NCBI GenBank assembly: GCA_028275345.1
Contig: JAPWUV010000001.1
Coordinates: forward strand, 601,661 to 665,660
Length of the DNA: 64,000 nt
Source of the DNA: a bacterium
GTDB taxonomy: Bacteria > Zhuqueibacterota > Zhuqueibacteria > Oleimicrobiales > Geothermoviventaceae
Direction of reading: 5' to 3'
In this document: piece after piece, positions 10,761 through 19,695 of the stretch
How positions within the stretch are numbered: position 1 is the stretch's first letter
How the letters are laid out: every line of letters begins with the position of its first letter
Program-made: the position numbers and the translations under genes
The notes under the pieces: generated by a model
Database searches by the model: none
What the model saw: only the letters and a program-made list of their open reading frames with translations
Told to the model about the DNA's origin: nothing

Positions 10761-12578
10761 ATGCGCCCAGCGATAACGCCCTCGCTGTTGTTAACCCTCG
10801 CGCTCAGCTCAGTGGCGTTCGGTCAACTCGTGCAAAAAGATACCACCTTCCAGATGGACGACGGGGTGAACATCGACGCCACGTTCTTTCGCCCGAGCGG
10901 TTCGCCGCCCGACTCGGGTTTCCCCGGGGTGGTGCTCGTACACGGGCTCGGAGGAAGCAAGAGAGATATGTTCAACATCGCGCAAATCCTCGGGTGGAAG
11001 GGCTACGTCGCGCTGGCCTACTCGGTGCGAGGGCAGGGAGGATCCGGTGGAGTGCGAACGTTTGACGGGGAACGTGAACGGCAGGACCTGCGGAGCCTGA
11101 TCGCCTGGCTCGGCTCCCGTTCCTACGTCAATCCCCGGCGGCTTGCTGTGGTGGGGGGCTCGCAAGGAGGGCAGCATGCCTGGTGGGCCGCGATGTTCGG
11201 CCTTGGGGTGCGGACCATCGTGGCCGTTGCGGGCTTTGTCGGCGACCTCTCGTCGAACGGCTGTATCGAGACCGCCGTCCTGGATGTGCTCTCCAGCAGT
11301 CGGGTCCGCTACGACGCCACGTGGTCGAAGGTGCGGGCCTGGGTCCTGGCAGATAACCTCGACAGCCTCCAGGCGGTGATGCCGAACCGGGACGATTTGG
11401 TGAGCGATATCCGGATCCCGGTGATGCTTTCCTTCGCCTACCGCGATTGGCTCTTTGCTGTGAACGAAGGCCTGCGGCAGTTCGATCTCCTCCCCGGGCC
11501 CAAGCTCCTGCATCTGGGCACCGGCTACCACGGGGCCCCAAGCTCAAACGAGGTGGAATCTGCCCTTTACGTGCTGGCGCTCAATTGGGTTGACCGGTGG
11601 CTCAAAGGAGTGGCTGCGCTTCCTATCCCTCAGGTGGCCTACCACATCGACGGGACGTGGGAGCTGCGCGAAGCGTCGCGCTGGCCGCCTGAGGACGTGC
11701 GGTGGGAGACGTTCTATCTGAGCCCGGACGGCAAATTGGCGCGTCGACCGCCATCCTCAGCCACTCGATTCATCTTGGGGCAGAGGCTCTTGGATGGAAG
11801 CTACACGGCCGAGCGCGCCGCTGCCGACGGCTTCGGCCCGAGTACGGTGTCGAAGTTCCGGCTGGATGTGCTGGAGTTCCTCAGCGATCCCTTCCTGAAA
11901 CGCACCGAGTGGGCCGGGTCGCCGGAGTGCCGGTTCCACCTGCGCTGGGGCCCGCAGAAGAGCCAGCTGCATGTGCAAGTGTACGATGTGGACCCGTCCG
12001 GGACCTGGCATTTCCTTCAGAGAGGCAACATTGCCTTGCGCTGGGGGAGACGGGACACCTTGGTGCATTTCCGGTGTCAGGCCTACGCACACGAGTTCGC
12101 GGAGGGGCACCGACTCGGGATTCGCCTCACCCCCATCGACTTCGTGGAGGAGGAGGGACGCTGCTACGTGATCCCCTTCTTCAATGACTTCGAAGACACC
12201 CTGCTGGCGGAGGCGGAATCGCCTCTGGAGATCCTTTTCCCACTTCGCGGCGGAGAGCCAGTGGGTGTGGCGCAGCGGGCGGAGGCACGGCAGCTGCCGA
12301 TCCAGTTTGAGCTCGGTCCCCCGCGGCCGAATCCCTTCAACTCAGCTGTGAGTGCTGAGCTGCGCCTGCGCGCGAAAAGCTTCGTGGCAGCGAGGATCCT
12401 TGATCTCCGCGGCCGAGTGATCAAAGAGCTGGTGGCGAGGGAGTATCCTCCGGGTGCCCATCTTCTTCGCTGGGATGGGCTCGACCAAGCGGGCCAACCT
12501 GCTCCGAGTGGAGTCTACCTCTTATCCGTGCAGGTAGGGAAGGGGAGCGTCACTTCCAAGCTCTGCCTTGTGAGGTAG
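10761..12578 (+). CDS. Secreted CocE/NonD (S15-like) alpha/beta hydrolase with T9SS-type tail
   Basis: 605 residues. The ATG at 10761 is preferred because of AGGAGGGA just upstream and the signal peptide MRPAITPSLLLTLALSSVAF; an earlier in-frame ATG at 10659 overlaps the promoter. The N-terminal alpha/beta-hydrolase domain has the oxyanion segment VLVHGLGGSKRDMF and the nucleophile elbow VVGGSQGGQHAW (Ser134). A beta-rich C-terminal region resembles the jelly-roll domain of X-prolyl dipeptidyl-peptidase/cocaine-esterase proteins. The end is a type IX-like sorting domain (GPPRPNPFNSAVSAEL ... SGVYLLSVQVG ... LCLVR). It probably cleaves a peptide or ester outside the cell; the exact substrate is unknown. 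Confidence 0.85.
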   Translation: MRPAITPSLLLTLALSSVAFGQLVQKDTTFQMDDGVNIDATFFRPSGSPPDSGFPGVVLVHGLGGSKRDMFNIAQILGWKGYVALAYSVRGQGGSGGVRTFDGERERQDLRSLIAWLGSRSYVNPRRLAVVGGSQGGQHAWWAAMFGLGVRTIVAVAGFVGDLSSNGCIETAVLDVLSSSRVRYDATWSKVRAWVLADNLDSLQAVMPNRDDLVSDIRIPVMLSFAYRDWLFAVNEGLRQFDLLPGPKLLHLGTGYHGAPSSNEVESALYVLALNWVDRWLKGVAALPIPQVAYHIDGTWELREASRWPPEDVRWETFYLSPDGKLARRPPSSATRFILGQRLLDGSYTAERAAADGFGPSTVSKFRLDVLEFLSDPFLKRTEWAGSPECRFHLRWGPQKSQLHVQVYDVDPSGTWHFLQRGNIALRWGRRDTLVHFRCQAYAHEFAEGHRLGIRLTPIDFVEEEGRCYVIPFFNDFEDTLLAEAESPLEILFPLRGGEPVGVAQRAEARQLPIQFELGPPRPNPFNSAVSAELRLRAKSFVAARILDLRGRVIKELVAREYPPGAHLLRWDGLDQAGQPAPSGVYLLSVQVGKGSVTSKLCLVR

Positions 12579-12610
12579 AGGCTTTCCCTTTCGGATTCGG
12601 GGGAGGCCTT

Positions 12611-12644
12611 AGCCCCTGGCGACCCGACGCCATCGCCAGGGGCT
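12611..12644. terminator. Hairpin between convergent genes
   Basis: An 11-bp perfect stem, AGCCCCTGGCG (12611-12621) with CGCCAGGGGCT (12634-12644) and a 12 nt loop, lies between the convergent ends of the hydrolase and the nine-gene minus operon. No T tract follows on either strand, so its termination role is likely but not certain. Confidence 0.6.
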
Positions 12645-12648
12645 CAAC

Positions 12649-13605
12649 TCACGCCTTTCGGATGCAGTGCAGAACACCCCGCATCGAGGCGAGGCTCGCT
12701 TGTTCCCTGGTGGGCTGGTCGAGATGGGTCTCCAGCGACAGGGTACCGCGGTAGCCATCCTTGATCAGAGCGGCGAACTGCCCGACGAAATCGACCTGTC
12801 CTTCGCCGACCACCGCCCAGCGGTAGCGGCCGCTCTGCGGATCCCGGACCGCATCCTTGAGGTGGAGGTGGTAGATCCTGTGTTTCGGGATCCTCTCGTA
12901 TCCTTCGCGGAAGCTTTTTTCTCCCGCGAACACCGCGTTGCCCGGGTCCCACAGCACGCCAAGGAAGGGCGATTCGAAGGACTGAATGAACTCAGCTACC
13001 TCCGCGCCGGTGGCAACGTTCGTCGTGTACTCGTTTTCCACCACGATGCTGACCCCGTTGTGCTCGGCGATCTTGAGGGCGCGCCGCAGCACTTCTCGGA
13101 TCTCCGGCATGACCCGCGGACGCTCGGAATCCGCCACGCGCCAGAAAGTGAAGGCGCGGAATTGGGGCACATTGAAGTACCGGGCCGTGTCGATGGCGCG
13201 GCGCAGGATCTCTTCCTGGTCCACCCTCGGCTCGTATTCCTCCGCCTCCTCCCGGGCGATGGGGGTTGTGCCCGGGAAGGTGGTCTTGTAAGTTGGGGCC
13301 GCGATGTTGGACACGAACAGGCGATACTTGGCGAGCAGATCCCTCAACTCCCGTCGCTCATCGGAATCGAGGAAGATGACGTGTTTGCCCCAGACCGTCC
13401 GCAGCTCCACCCAGTTCAAATTCAGATCCCGCATGAGAGCGAGGGCCGGTTCGGGATCTTGGCTCACCTCGTCGGTGAGGATCCCGAGCCGGAAGCGCTC
13501 GACCGGCGCGGCTCGGAGATGGCGGCCGGCGAGCCATAGTCCGGCGGTCGCAGTGGCGGCGCGAAGGAATTTCCGCCGGGACCAGCCTTGAGCCGCGGCC
13601 TTCAT
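12649..13605 (-). CDS. Tat-exported sugar phosphate isomerase/epimerase-like protein
   Basis: 318 residues of the xylose-isomerase-like TIM-barrel family. The N-terminus carries a twin-arginine signal (SRRKFLRAATATAGLWLAG). Barrel features include NLNWVELRTVWGKHV, VVENEYTTNVATG, GVLWDPGNAVFAGE, HRIYHLHLKDAV and GTLSLETHLDQP, which supply the usual metal-binding Glu, Asp, His and Glu. Its start overlaps the end of the preceding isomerase gene by 4 nt. It is the last gene of the operon. Substrate unknown; an inositol, keto-sugar or glycoside derivative processed outside the cytoplasm is an inference. Confidence 0.85.
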   Translation of the reverse strand: MKAAAQGWSRRKFLRAATATAGLWLAGRHLRAAPVERFRLGILTDEVSQDPEPALALMRDLNLNWVELRTVWGKHVIFLDSDERRELRDLLAKYRLFVSNIAAPTYKTTFPGTTPIAREEAEEYEPRVDQEEILRRAIDTARYFNVPQFRAFTFWRVADSERPRVMPEIREVLRRALKIAEHNGVSIVVENEYTTNVATGAEVAEFIQSFESPFLGVLWDPGNAVFAGEKSFREGYERIPKHRIYHLHLKDAVRDPQSGRYRWAVVGEGQVDFVGQFAALIKDGYRGTLSLETHLDQPTREQASLASMRGVLHCIRKA

Positions 13606-14519
13606 GAGCCGAGCACCTTTGCCACGGTGGCTCGCAGTTCGGCCACGAACCTCGGGATCGCGACGCGGGGTTCTTCCTCCGCCTCGTATTCGATGTGCAG
13701 GTAGCCGCGGTAGCCCACCTCCGCGAGGGTCCGGATGATCCGTTCCGTGTCTACGGGCCGTTTTCCACCATCCGGTGCGAACACCTCGGTCTTGACGTGG
13801 GTCGTCACTGCGTAGGGCGCTACCTTCTTGATCTCCTCATACGTATTCGTCCGGAAATTGGCGGTATCCAGCAGGAGCGCGAAGTTGGGGGAGTTGATCT
13901 TGCTGCGGATCTTGAGCACGAGGTCGGCGGTCTCGGTGACACCTCCGTGATTCTCCAGGGCCAGGATGACGCCGCGTTTCTCGGCGTACTCCAGTGCCCG
14001 GAGGAGGCCGTCCACGGTCCAATCCACCGCCTCGTCGGGGGTGGCTCCCTTCGGGATATTCCCGCCGAAAACGCGGATGCCATTCGCCCCGAGCTCGACG
14101 GCGGCATCGATCCATTGCTTCATCTCTTCCGCTTGCCGGATGCGGACCTCAAGGTCCTTCTGGCAGAAGTTGGTGCGCGTGGCGATGTCGGGAATGTCCA
14201 ACCCCAGCTTGTAGGCGCGGAACTTGAGGCGGTGCAAGTAGCTGGGCTGCGTGGACTCGTAGTAGTACGTGGTGAGCTGGATCCCGTCCAAGCCGAGGCG
14301 CGCCGCCTCGTCGATGAAGTCCTCCAGCTTCATCTCGCCGCTGGTCAGGTACTTCCGATAGGAGTAGGCACAACAGCCGAGCTTCATCATGGGTTTCAGC
14401 GGCGCTTGAGGTTGCGTCGAGGGGTTTTGCCCGAGAGCCGAAAGCGGTCGGAGCGCCATTGTGCCTGCCGCCGCCGTGGTGGAAGCCAAAAACTCCCGTC
14501 GAGAGATGTCTCCTCGCAT
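13602..14519 (-). CDS. Tat-exported sugar phosphate isomerase/epimerase-like protein
   Basis: 305 residues from the ATG at 14519, where a Tat signal begins (MRGDISRREFLASTTAAAGT); the longer open frame upstream overlaps the oxidoreductase gene. It has the AP-endonuclease/xylose-isomerase TIM-barrel pattern: LGLDGIQLTTYYYES, ILALENHGGVTE, FALLLDTANFR, AVTTHVKTEVF and GYLHIEYEAEEE. It overlaps the downstream paralogue by 4 nt. Two related Tat-signal isomerases next to a Tat-signal oxidoreductase suggest consecutive steps on one sugar or polyol in the periplasm. Confidence 0.86.
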   Translation of the reverse strand: MRGDISRREFLASTTAAAGTMALRPLSALGQNPSTQPQAPLKPMMKLGCCAYSYRKYLTSGEMKLEDFIDEAARLGLDGIQLTTYYYESTQPSYLHRLKFRAYKLGLDIPDIATRTNFCQKDLEVRIRQAEEMKQWIDAAVELGANGIRVFGGNIPKGATPDEAVDWTVDGLLRALEYAEKRGVILALENHGGVTETADLVLKIRSKINSPNFALLLDTANFRTNTYEEIKKVAPYAVTTHVKTEVFAPDGGKRPVDTERIIRTLAEVGYRGYLHIEYEAEEEPRVAIPRFVAELRATVAKVLGS

Positions 14520-14556
14520 GTTCGCCCTCCTGCGTGGCTTTCCGAAGTTCGCTTGG

Positions 14557-15816
14557 CTACGCCAGCTCCTCGTGATCCGGCCAGAGGACGACTTCCCCTT
14601 TGTCCATGGCCTCATTGGCGATGAGTGCCGCGACCCCGGCATTGTAGCCGACGATGACGTCGGCAAAGGGCTTCTTCCGGGTGCGAACGCATTCGGCGAA
14701 GCTCTCCAGCTGCAGGTACTCCTCGGAGTGGGGCATTTCCGGCTCGATCCACTGCCCCCGGTCGGCGTTGGGATCCTCCGGCAAGAAGGTGGCGGTGCCG
14801 ATCGCGACGGTCTGGAACAGCTCGCGCTCCAAGCTCCACACGAACTCTTTGAACTCGGAGCGGCGCGTCGGATTCTCGCGGTAGACCTTAGCGCGGCTCG
14901 TGGTGAGCTCGATGGTCCCTTCGCTTCCCATGATCTGCTCCGAGGCGCCGTAGAACTTGTTCCGGGTGATGCTGGTGTACACCAGTTTGACGCCATTCGG
15001 GTACTTGTAGACCACGCTGACGTTGTCGTACACTTCGCGGCCGTCCTTCCAGTAGTCGATCCCGCCGATCCCGACGCAGCTTTCCGGATGGATGTCCCCC
15101 AAGGCCCAGTTGGCCACGTCGATCTGGTGGGTGCCCAATTCCGTCATCAGGCCGCCGGAAAATTCCCGGTAGAGCCGCCAGTTGAGCTGTTTCTCAAGGG
15201 AGGGATCCGGCACTGCTCGTCGCCAGTCGGCGTTCCGGTGCCACTGGGCCCGAATGAATACCACCTCGCCGATGGCCCCCTCCCGGATCAAGCGCATGGC
15301 TTGGTGATACACCGGGCTGTAGCGCCGCTGTTGACCCACCTGGAAGACGCGGTTCGTTCGTTTCACCCACTGGACGACCTCCCGCGCCTCCTCCACGCTG
15401 TACGTCATTGTCTTCTCGCAGAAGACGTCCTTGCCCGCCTGCATCGCGTCGATGCACATGCGCGCATGCAGGTGGAGCGGCGTGGCGATGAGCACGCTGT
15501 CCAGATCCTTCTGCTCCAGCATCTGCCGGTAATCCTGATAGGCCGGAATCTTGCCACCCGCCAGCTTCAGGCCTCGCTCAAGGTGCGGCTGGTAGACATC
15601 GCAGACAGCTGCCACCCGCAATCCGGGGATCGTGTTGATGATCTGCAGCAGATGAGAGCCTCGGCTTCCGGTGCCGATGATGCCGATCGTCACCGTGTCG
15701 CTGGCCGACGGCTTGGCTCGGCTCCTCTCCGCCGACCCGAGGACGGCCGCTGCCCCCACCGTCGCCAGTCCAGCCCGCTTCAGGAAATCCCTGCGAGAGT
15801 ATGTCTCCTTGGCCAT
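14557..15816 (-). CDS. Tat-exported Gfo/Idh/MocA family oxidoreductase
   Basis: 419 residues from the ATG at 15816, preceded by GGAGGTG. The Tat signal reads TYSRRDFLKRAGLATVGAAA. The Rossmann fold begins with TIGIIGTGSRGSHLLQ, and the family Glu-Lys motif is in VFCEKTMTYSVEEA. A C-terminal alpha/beta dimerisation domain follows (GGLMTELGTHQIDVANW). Family members oxidise or reduce sugars or inositols with tightly bound NAD(P). Only 5 nt separate it from apbE and 37 nt from the next isomerase. The residues after the last barrel-like strand are normal in length. Confidence 0.9.
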   Translation of the reverse strand: MAKETYSRRDFLKRAGLATVGAAAVLGSAERSRAKPSASDTVTIGIIGTGSRGSHLLQIINTIPGLRVAAVCDVYQPHLERGLKLAGGKIPAYQDYRQMLEQKDLDSVLIATPLHLHARMCIDAMQAGKDVFCEKTMTYSVEEAREVVQWVKRTNRVFQVGQQRRYSPVYHQAMRLIREGAIGEVVFIRAQWHRNADWRRAVPDPSLEKQLNWRLYREFSGGLMTELGTHQIDVANWALGDIHPESCVGIGGIDYWKDGREVYDNVSVVYKYPNGVKLVYTSITRNKFYGASEQIMGSEGTIELTTSRAKVYRENPTRRSEFKEFVWSLERELFQTVAIGTATFLPEDPNADRGQWIEPEMPHSEEYLQLESFAECVRTRKKPFADVIVGYNAGVAALIANEAMDKGEVVLWPDHEELA

Positions 15817-15821
15817 TCTTC

Positions 15822-16796
15822 TCACACCTCCAGGAAGTTCATCTCCCGGAGAGCCACTTCTTCGCCCATGCGGATTGCGAAGATAGCTCTCGCTCTTTCC
15901 TCTTGAAGGACGGCTTCGCTGCGCTCGGGCCCGAGGACCATGCAGGCTGTGGAGAGGATCTCGGCCACCACCGCATCCGGATGGATGACCGCCACGGCCT
16001 GTACCCTCTCCACGGGAGATCCCGACTCCGGATCCAGGATGTGACCGTAGACGCGATCGCCCTGTCGGAAGCGGCGAACCGTCGAACCGGACATGGAAAA
16101 AGCTTGGTCCCGCAGGTTCACCGTCCCCGGGGGAATGCGGGGGTCCTCGTCGTAGCGGAAGCCGAAGGTCCAGCCACAAGCGCCGGGCCGGTCTCCCAGA
16201 CCGTAAATGCTGCTCCCTCCGAAGGACAGAAGCCCTCGCGTCACCCCAAACCGACGGAGCAGCGTCACCACTTCCCTCAGAGCATACCCTTTGCCCATGG
16301 CCCCCAGGTCGATCTCCAGCTGCGGATGAAGGAAACGGACCTGCCTTTTCTCCACATCCAGCTCGATCTTGTCCGCACCCACACGGTCCAGGAGCTCGCG
16401 CAGGCGCGCCGCCTCCGCCAGATGAGGCCGGCGATCGTAGAAGCCCCATTCCCGAACCAACGGAGCCACTGTGATGTCGAAGGCACCGCGAGTCTTTCGG
16501 AAGTAACGCAGGGCCAGGGAAAGGATTTCCACCATCTCGTAGTCGATGAGCACAGGGCCCTTCCCAGCTGTGCGATTGAGACGGCTCACTTCGGACGTGG
16601 GAAGAAAGCGGCTGAGCTTGTTCTCCAGTCGCTCGACCTCCTCGCGGACCTCGTTCACAAGGGAACGGAGGAGCCTCTCCTCCTCGTGGAAGAGAACGAG
16701 CTCGAAGTACGTGCCCATCGCGCGGAAGGAAGATGTCACGCGAGGCGACCTCTTCTCTTCCGCAGCGGTCGGTATTTGACGGTTCTCCAGCTCCAC
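15822..16796 (-). CDS. apbE: FAD:protein FMN transferase (ApbE)
   Basis: 324 residues. ApbE transfers FMN from FAD to a threonine of target proteins such as Rnf/Nqr subunits. Family motifs are present: FRAMGTYFELVLF near the start, KTRGAFDITVAPLVREWGF, IDLGAMGKGYALREVV, YGHILDPESGSPV and the metal-binding stretch AEILSTACMVLG. No lipoprotein signal is visible, so it may act in the cytoplasm or start further upstream. It sits in the sugar operon; no obvious flavinylation target (FMN-binding domain) is encoded nearby. Confidence 0.9.
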   Translation of the reverse strand: MELENRQIPTAAEEKRSPRVTSSFRAMGTYFELVLFHEEERLLRSLVNEVREEVERLENKLSRFLPTSEVSRLNRTAGKGPVLIDYEMVEILSLALRYFRKTRGAFDITVAPLVREWGFYDRRPHLAEAARLRELLDRVGADKIELDVEKRQVRFLHPQLEIDLGAMGKGYALREVVTLLRRFGVTRGLLSFGGSSIYGLGDRPGACGWTFGFRYDEDPRIPPGTVNLRDQAFSMSGSTVRRFRQGDRVYGHILDPESGSPVERVQAVAVIHPDAVVAEILSTACMVLGPERSEAVLQEERARAIFAIRMGEEVALREMNFLEV

Positions 16797-16854
16797 CCTC
16801 CCTTCCCGCCGGACAGTGATCTCCCTCGTCGGACCGCTGCGGTGCCCTCTGGGA

Positions 16855-17805
16855 TCAACGGCTCAACAGGACTTCCGTTTCCCCGGCGAGCAGCCTAATG
16901 GGCTTCAGGTGGCCGCTGCGCTTCACCTCCGATCGCAAGAAGATGGGGAGCTCGCCTTCCGTCGCCGCGGTACGCCGCAGGCTCTCGAGGGCTGCCGGTC
17001 CGAGCACCACATCCTCGAGCCCGAAATTGAGCTGGACCGACCACCCCTTCTCGACCTGGTCGATCTTCCCCGGCCAGGAAGGCGCAAAGTCCACGTACGT
17101 GATCCGGTAGCCCTGTCCCTCTGCCACATACGAGAGGTTCACGGGCTGTCCCGGTTGGGGCAGTTCGCGTAGGTCGTAGAAATTCCAGCTGTAGCGACCC
17201 ACCTCTTCCTTTCCACCCAAGGGGAATCGGACGTCCACGTCGTAGGCGTAACGGGAGGCTGCGCTCTTCCGGACCGAAACGACGGTCCCGTAGACCTTGT
17301 TTTCGAACTTAGGCATCGGCGTCAGGAAGACGATCCGACCACCTTGGCAGCTCACCCACACGGCCGTGCCGGGCTCCGCCTTGCCGTTGTAGGGGCCAAC
17401 GTAGGTCCCGGTCAGGGTCTGTCCCTGCCGCTCGTACGTCACGGTGAAGCGCTGGATCGGCTCGAAATTCGTCACCGTCCCCAGCAGGACCGGATTGGGT
17501 CCCTTGGGCCGGGATGCGCTAAGGGCCGTGGGGACCCAGCGCTCGCCCTGTTTTTCGAGCCAAAGATAGGCGCGCGCGCCTTTGCGGAGCGCCGATTCTT
17601 CCACCCGCACATCAAAGGAAGACAGCCGAGACCATGCGAGGGGCAGATGCAGCCGGTCCGCTTCGAGAATGGAGTTCACGGTGTTGGCAGATAGCGGCAC
17701 CACCACGGTCTGCTTGGAGGAGCTTCCGGAGCCCACCGCCCAGATGACGATGAGCGCAAGCCATTGAAGACCAATTCCAATCCCCAGGGCAGTACGCTTT
17801 TTCAT
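16855..17805 (-). CDS. Membrane-anchored protein, GDYXXLXY-like partner of DUF2157 protein
   Basis: 316 residues with one N-terminal transmembrane helix (GIGIGLQWLALIVIWAVG) and a mostly extracytoplasmic beta-rich domain. Two related halves are visible (GPNPVLLGTVTNFE... and ENKVYGTVVSVRK...). It overlaps the start codon of the preceding polytopic protein by 4 nt. In many bacteria DUF2157 membrane proteins are followed by a GDYXXLXY-domain protein, and this pair has that arrangement, but the signature motif itself is not clear here. No enzymatic function can be assigned. Confidence 0.6.
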   Translation of the reverse strand: MKKRTALGIGIGLQWLALIVIWAVGSGSSSKQTVVVPLSANTVNSILEADRLHLPLAWSRLSSFDVRVEESALRKGARAYLWLEKQGERWVPTALSASRPKGPNPVLLGTVTNFEPIQRFTVTYERQGQTLTGTYVGPYNGKAEPGTAVWVSCQGGRIVFLTPMPKFENKVYGTVVSVRKSAASRYAYDVDVRFPLGGKEEVGRYSWNFYDLRELPQPGQPVNLSYVAEGQGYRITYVDFAPSWPGKIDQVEKGWSVQLNFGLEDVVLGPAALESLRRTAATEGELPIFLRSEVKRSGHLKPIRLLAGETEVLLSR

Positions 17806-19166
17806 CTCGACTTCTCCGCTTCCGCCTTGTTTGCGCTTCGGTCTGCAAGATACCAGAATAGCGCGAGCACGATGCCGTTCAGGTACAGAAAAAACGGTTT
17901 GGGCTGTGATGGCCAGATGAGGTCAAAATACCGCACGCCGGCGAAGATCACGACACCCGCCAACGCCAGGTAGAAGACAAAGCCGTCTCCCGACCGGTAG
18001 CCAAGCCAGACTGCGCCGGCCAAGGCGAGCAGGGTGATCATCCCGAATGCGAACGGGGTGAGCAAGAAGTAGTCCGTCAATAAGGAACCCGCGAGCTCTC
18101 TCGGGATGCGTTCGGGGAAGACTAGATAGACCCATACGGCGAGCGTGGCGATGACCACGCCCACCGCGACGGCCGGGTTCACCCGCCCGCGTCGGAATCC
18201 GGTGATGAGCCCGATGATGATGCCCAGCGTCACGATCCCGTTCACGATGAGCAGGGGCAATCCCCCCTTGAGTTGCCATCCCGGATTCGCCAGCACCGCC
18301 TGCGCCTGGCTCACGCCGAGAGCATGCAGGCTGAGGAAGCCGAGGGATCCGAGGAGAAATGTGCAGCCGATCCACTTCCACGCATCGGCAAGACGGGATC
18401 CTCGCCCTCCTTCCAGTTGCCCGACGACGACCCACAGCCCGCCCCAAAGTACCAGCGTGAAGGGCAGAAAGAGTTCAACGGGCGAGAAAGAAGGCTTCGC
18501 CGCCAACCCCAACCATGCGGGGAAGGTGACGGCCACCAGGAGCAGATTGATCCAACAGGAGATTCGCAGCGTCAACGGCAGACCCGCGAGCAAGAGGAGG
18601 GGAAACCACAGATTGAGCCGGTGCTGGTAGAGTCCAACCTGAAGCATCCAGCCGGTCAGGGAAACGGTGGAAAGCACCAGCAGAAGCCGCGAGTTGGTGA
18701 CCCAGGCCAGAAGCAGGCTACCGAGTCCGGCCAAGAGGAGGGCGAGCGCGGTAGGGGCGGATAAGCCGATGCCTTCCGCAAGAGCCGCCACCCCGAATCC
18801 AAAGGCCACCACACCCGCGGCCAGGATCACCTCCTGTGCCGCAGGATGCAATCGTTTTTGCCAGCCAGAAAGCGCGAGGCCATTGGCAGCCACCATGACC
18901 AGCAGGGCGATCGCAAGGCGTGGTCCCCACGCCAGCAGAGAGGGACCAGTGAATAGACTGTGCCACAGTCCGGCCGCCAGCAGAAGCAGGCCCGCAATCG
19001 CCATGGCCAGGCTCCGGCTTCCGAACCTCCGGGGGAGGGAAAAGACGGCGGATTCACCCTCGGCGGCGAGAATCCTCCGTACGTGCCGCGGGCCAACGAG
19101 CCCCTTTTCCATCCATTGGACGGCCCTGTCCTTCAGCCAAGTTGCTGCATTCCATTCGCTTCCCAT
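17802..19166 (-). CDS. DUF2157-like polytopic membrane protein
   Basis: 454 residues. A short soluble N-terminus (LKDRAVQWMEKGLVGPRHVRRIL) resembles the start of DUF2157 proteins and is followed by about 12-13 hydrophobic helices from residue 48 on. The protein is rich in Leu/Ala/Gly and has no transport signature. It is translationally coupled (4 nt overlap) to the 316-residue partner. Function unknown; the operon position beside a symporter hints at a membrane role in solute handling. Confidence 0.65.
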   Translation of the reverse strand: MGSEWNAATWLKDRAVQWMEKGLVGPRHVRRILAAEGESAVFSLPRRFGSRSLAMAIAGLLLLAAGLWHSLFTGPSLLAWGPRLAIALLVMVAANGLALSGWQKRLHPAAQEVILAAGVVAFGFGVAALAEGIGLSAPTALALLLAGLGSLLLAWVTNSRLLLVLSTVSLTGWMLQVGLYQHRLNLWFPLLLLAGLPLTLRISCWINLLLVAVTFPAWLGLAAKPSFSPVELFLPFTLVLWGGLWVVVGQLEGGRGSRLADAWKWIGCTFLLGSLGFLSLHALGVSQAQAVLANPGWQLKGGLPLLIVNGIVTLGIIIGLITGFRRGRVNPAVAVGVVIATLAVWVYLVFPERIPRELAGSLLTDYFLLTPFAFGMITLLALAGAVWLGYRSGDGFVFYLALAGVVIFAGVRYFDLIWPSQPKPFFLYLNGIVLALFWYLADRSANKAEAEKSR

Positions 19167-19176
19167 CGGCAGACTC

Positions 19177-19458
19177 CTACTTCTGTGCGTCCGTCAATCG
19201 AAATCCTCCGCTCGGACCTGACGAAGCGCGGGTTTCCTCCGAATCCGGGTCGCTGCTTTGTCCTGACGGCGCAGGGCGTCTCCCGGCCTTTTTCTCAAGC
19301 AGATAAGCCCCGAGCCCGATGGACCCAATGACGAGGGCCGCGGCGGCATTGACAATTCGCTCTTCGGCTCCTTTGCTCAAGCCGGCCACCACCAAAAGCC
19401 ACGCGCCGAAGACCATCAAGAAGATCCCGATGGCGCCCACGGGTCCGATGGTTCGCAT
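19177..19458 (-). CDS. Small two-helix membrane protein
   Basis: 93 residues with two hydrophobic segments (VGAIGIFLMVFGAWLLVVAGL and a second ending IGLGAYLLE) and a polar, disordered C-terminus. No family was recognised. It lies 10 nt before the DUF2157-like gene and 18 nt after another small membrane protein, so it is very likely translated in the operon. Confidence 0.6.
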   Translation of the reverse strand: MRTIGPVGAIGIFLMVFGAWLLVVAGLSKGAEERIVNAAAALVIGSIGLGAYLLEKKAGRRPAPSGQSSDPDSEETRASSGPSGGFRLTDAQK

Positions 19459-19476
19459 CGCCGTCGCCCTGCGCTC

Positions 19477-19689
19477 TCAACCGAAAGTCCAGTACAGAAA
19501 TGCTTGGAGGAGCACCACGAATGTCGCCCAGAGTTTCAGGTTGCGCCAGCCTTTGCGGTCCGGAGCCCCGCGGTAGATGTAGCGGCTCGGTAGCGACCAG
19601 ACCCATCCGATCACCACCGCGAAGAGGGCCATCACCAAGAGCTTCACCTGGTCCATCGAAAGCCCGGCTAACCAATCGAAGTTGAGCAT
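19477..19689 (-). CDS. Small membrane protein next to the sodium/solute symporter
   Basis: 70 residues with two hydrophobic helices (VKLLVMALFAVVIGWVW and LWATFVVLLQAFLYWTF) joined by a basic loop. It starts 6 nt after the symporter stop. Small two-helix proteins often accompany transporters as accessory subunits, but no family is recognised and the role is inferred only from position. Confidence 0.6.
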   Translation of the reverse strand: MLNFDWLAGLSMDQVKLLVMALFAVVIGWVWSLPSRYIYRGAPDRKGWRNLKLWATFVVLLQAFLYWTFG

Positions 19690-19695
19690 CTCTCA

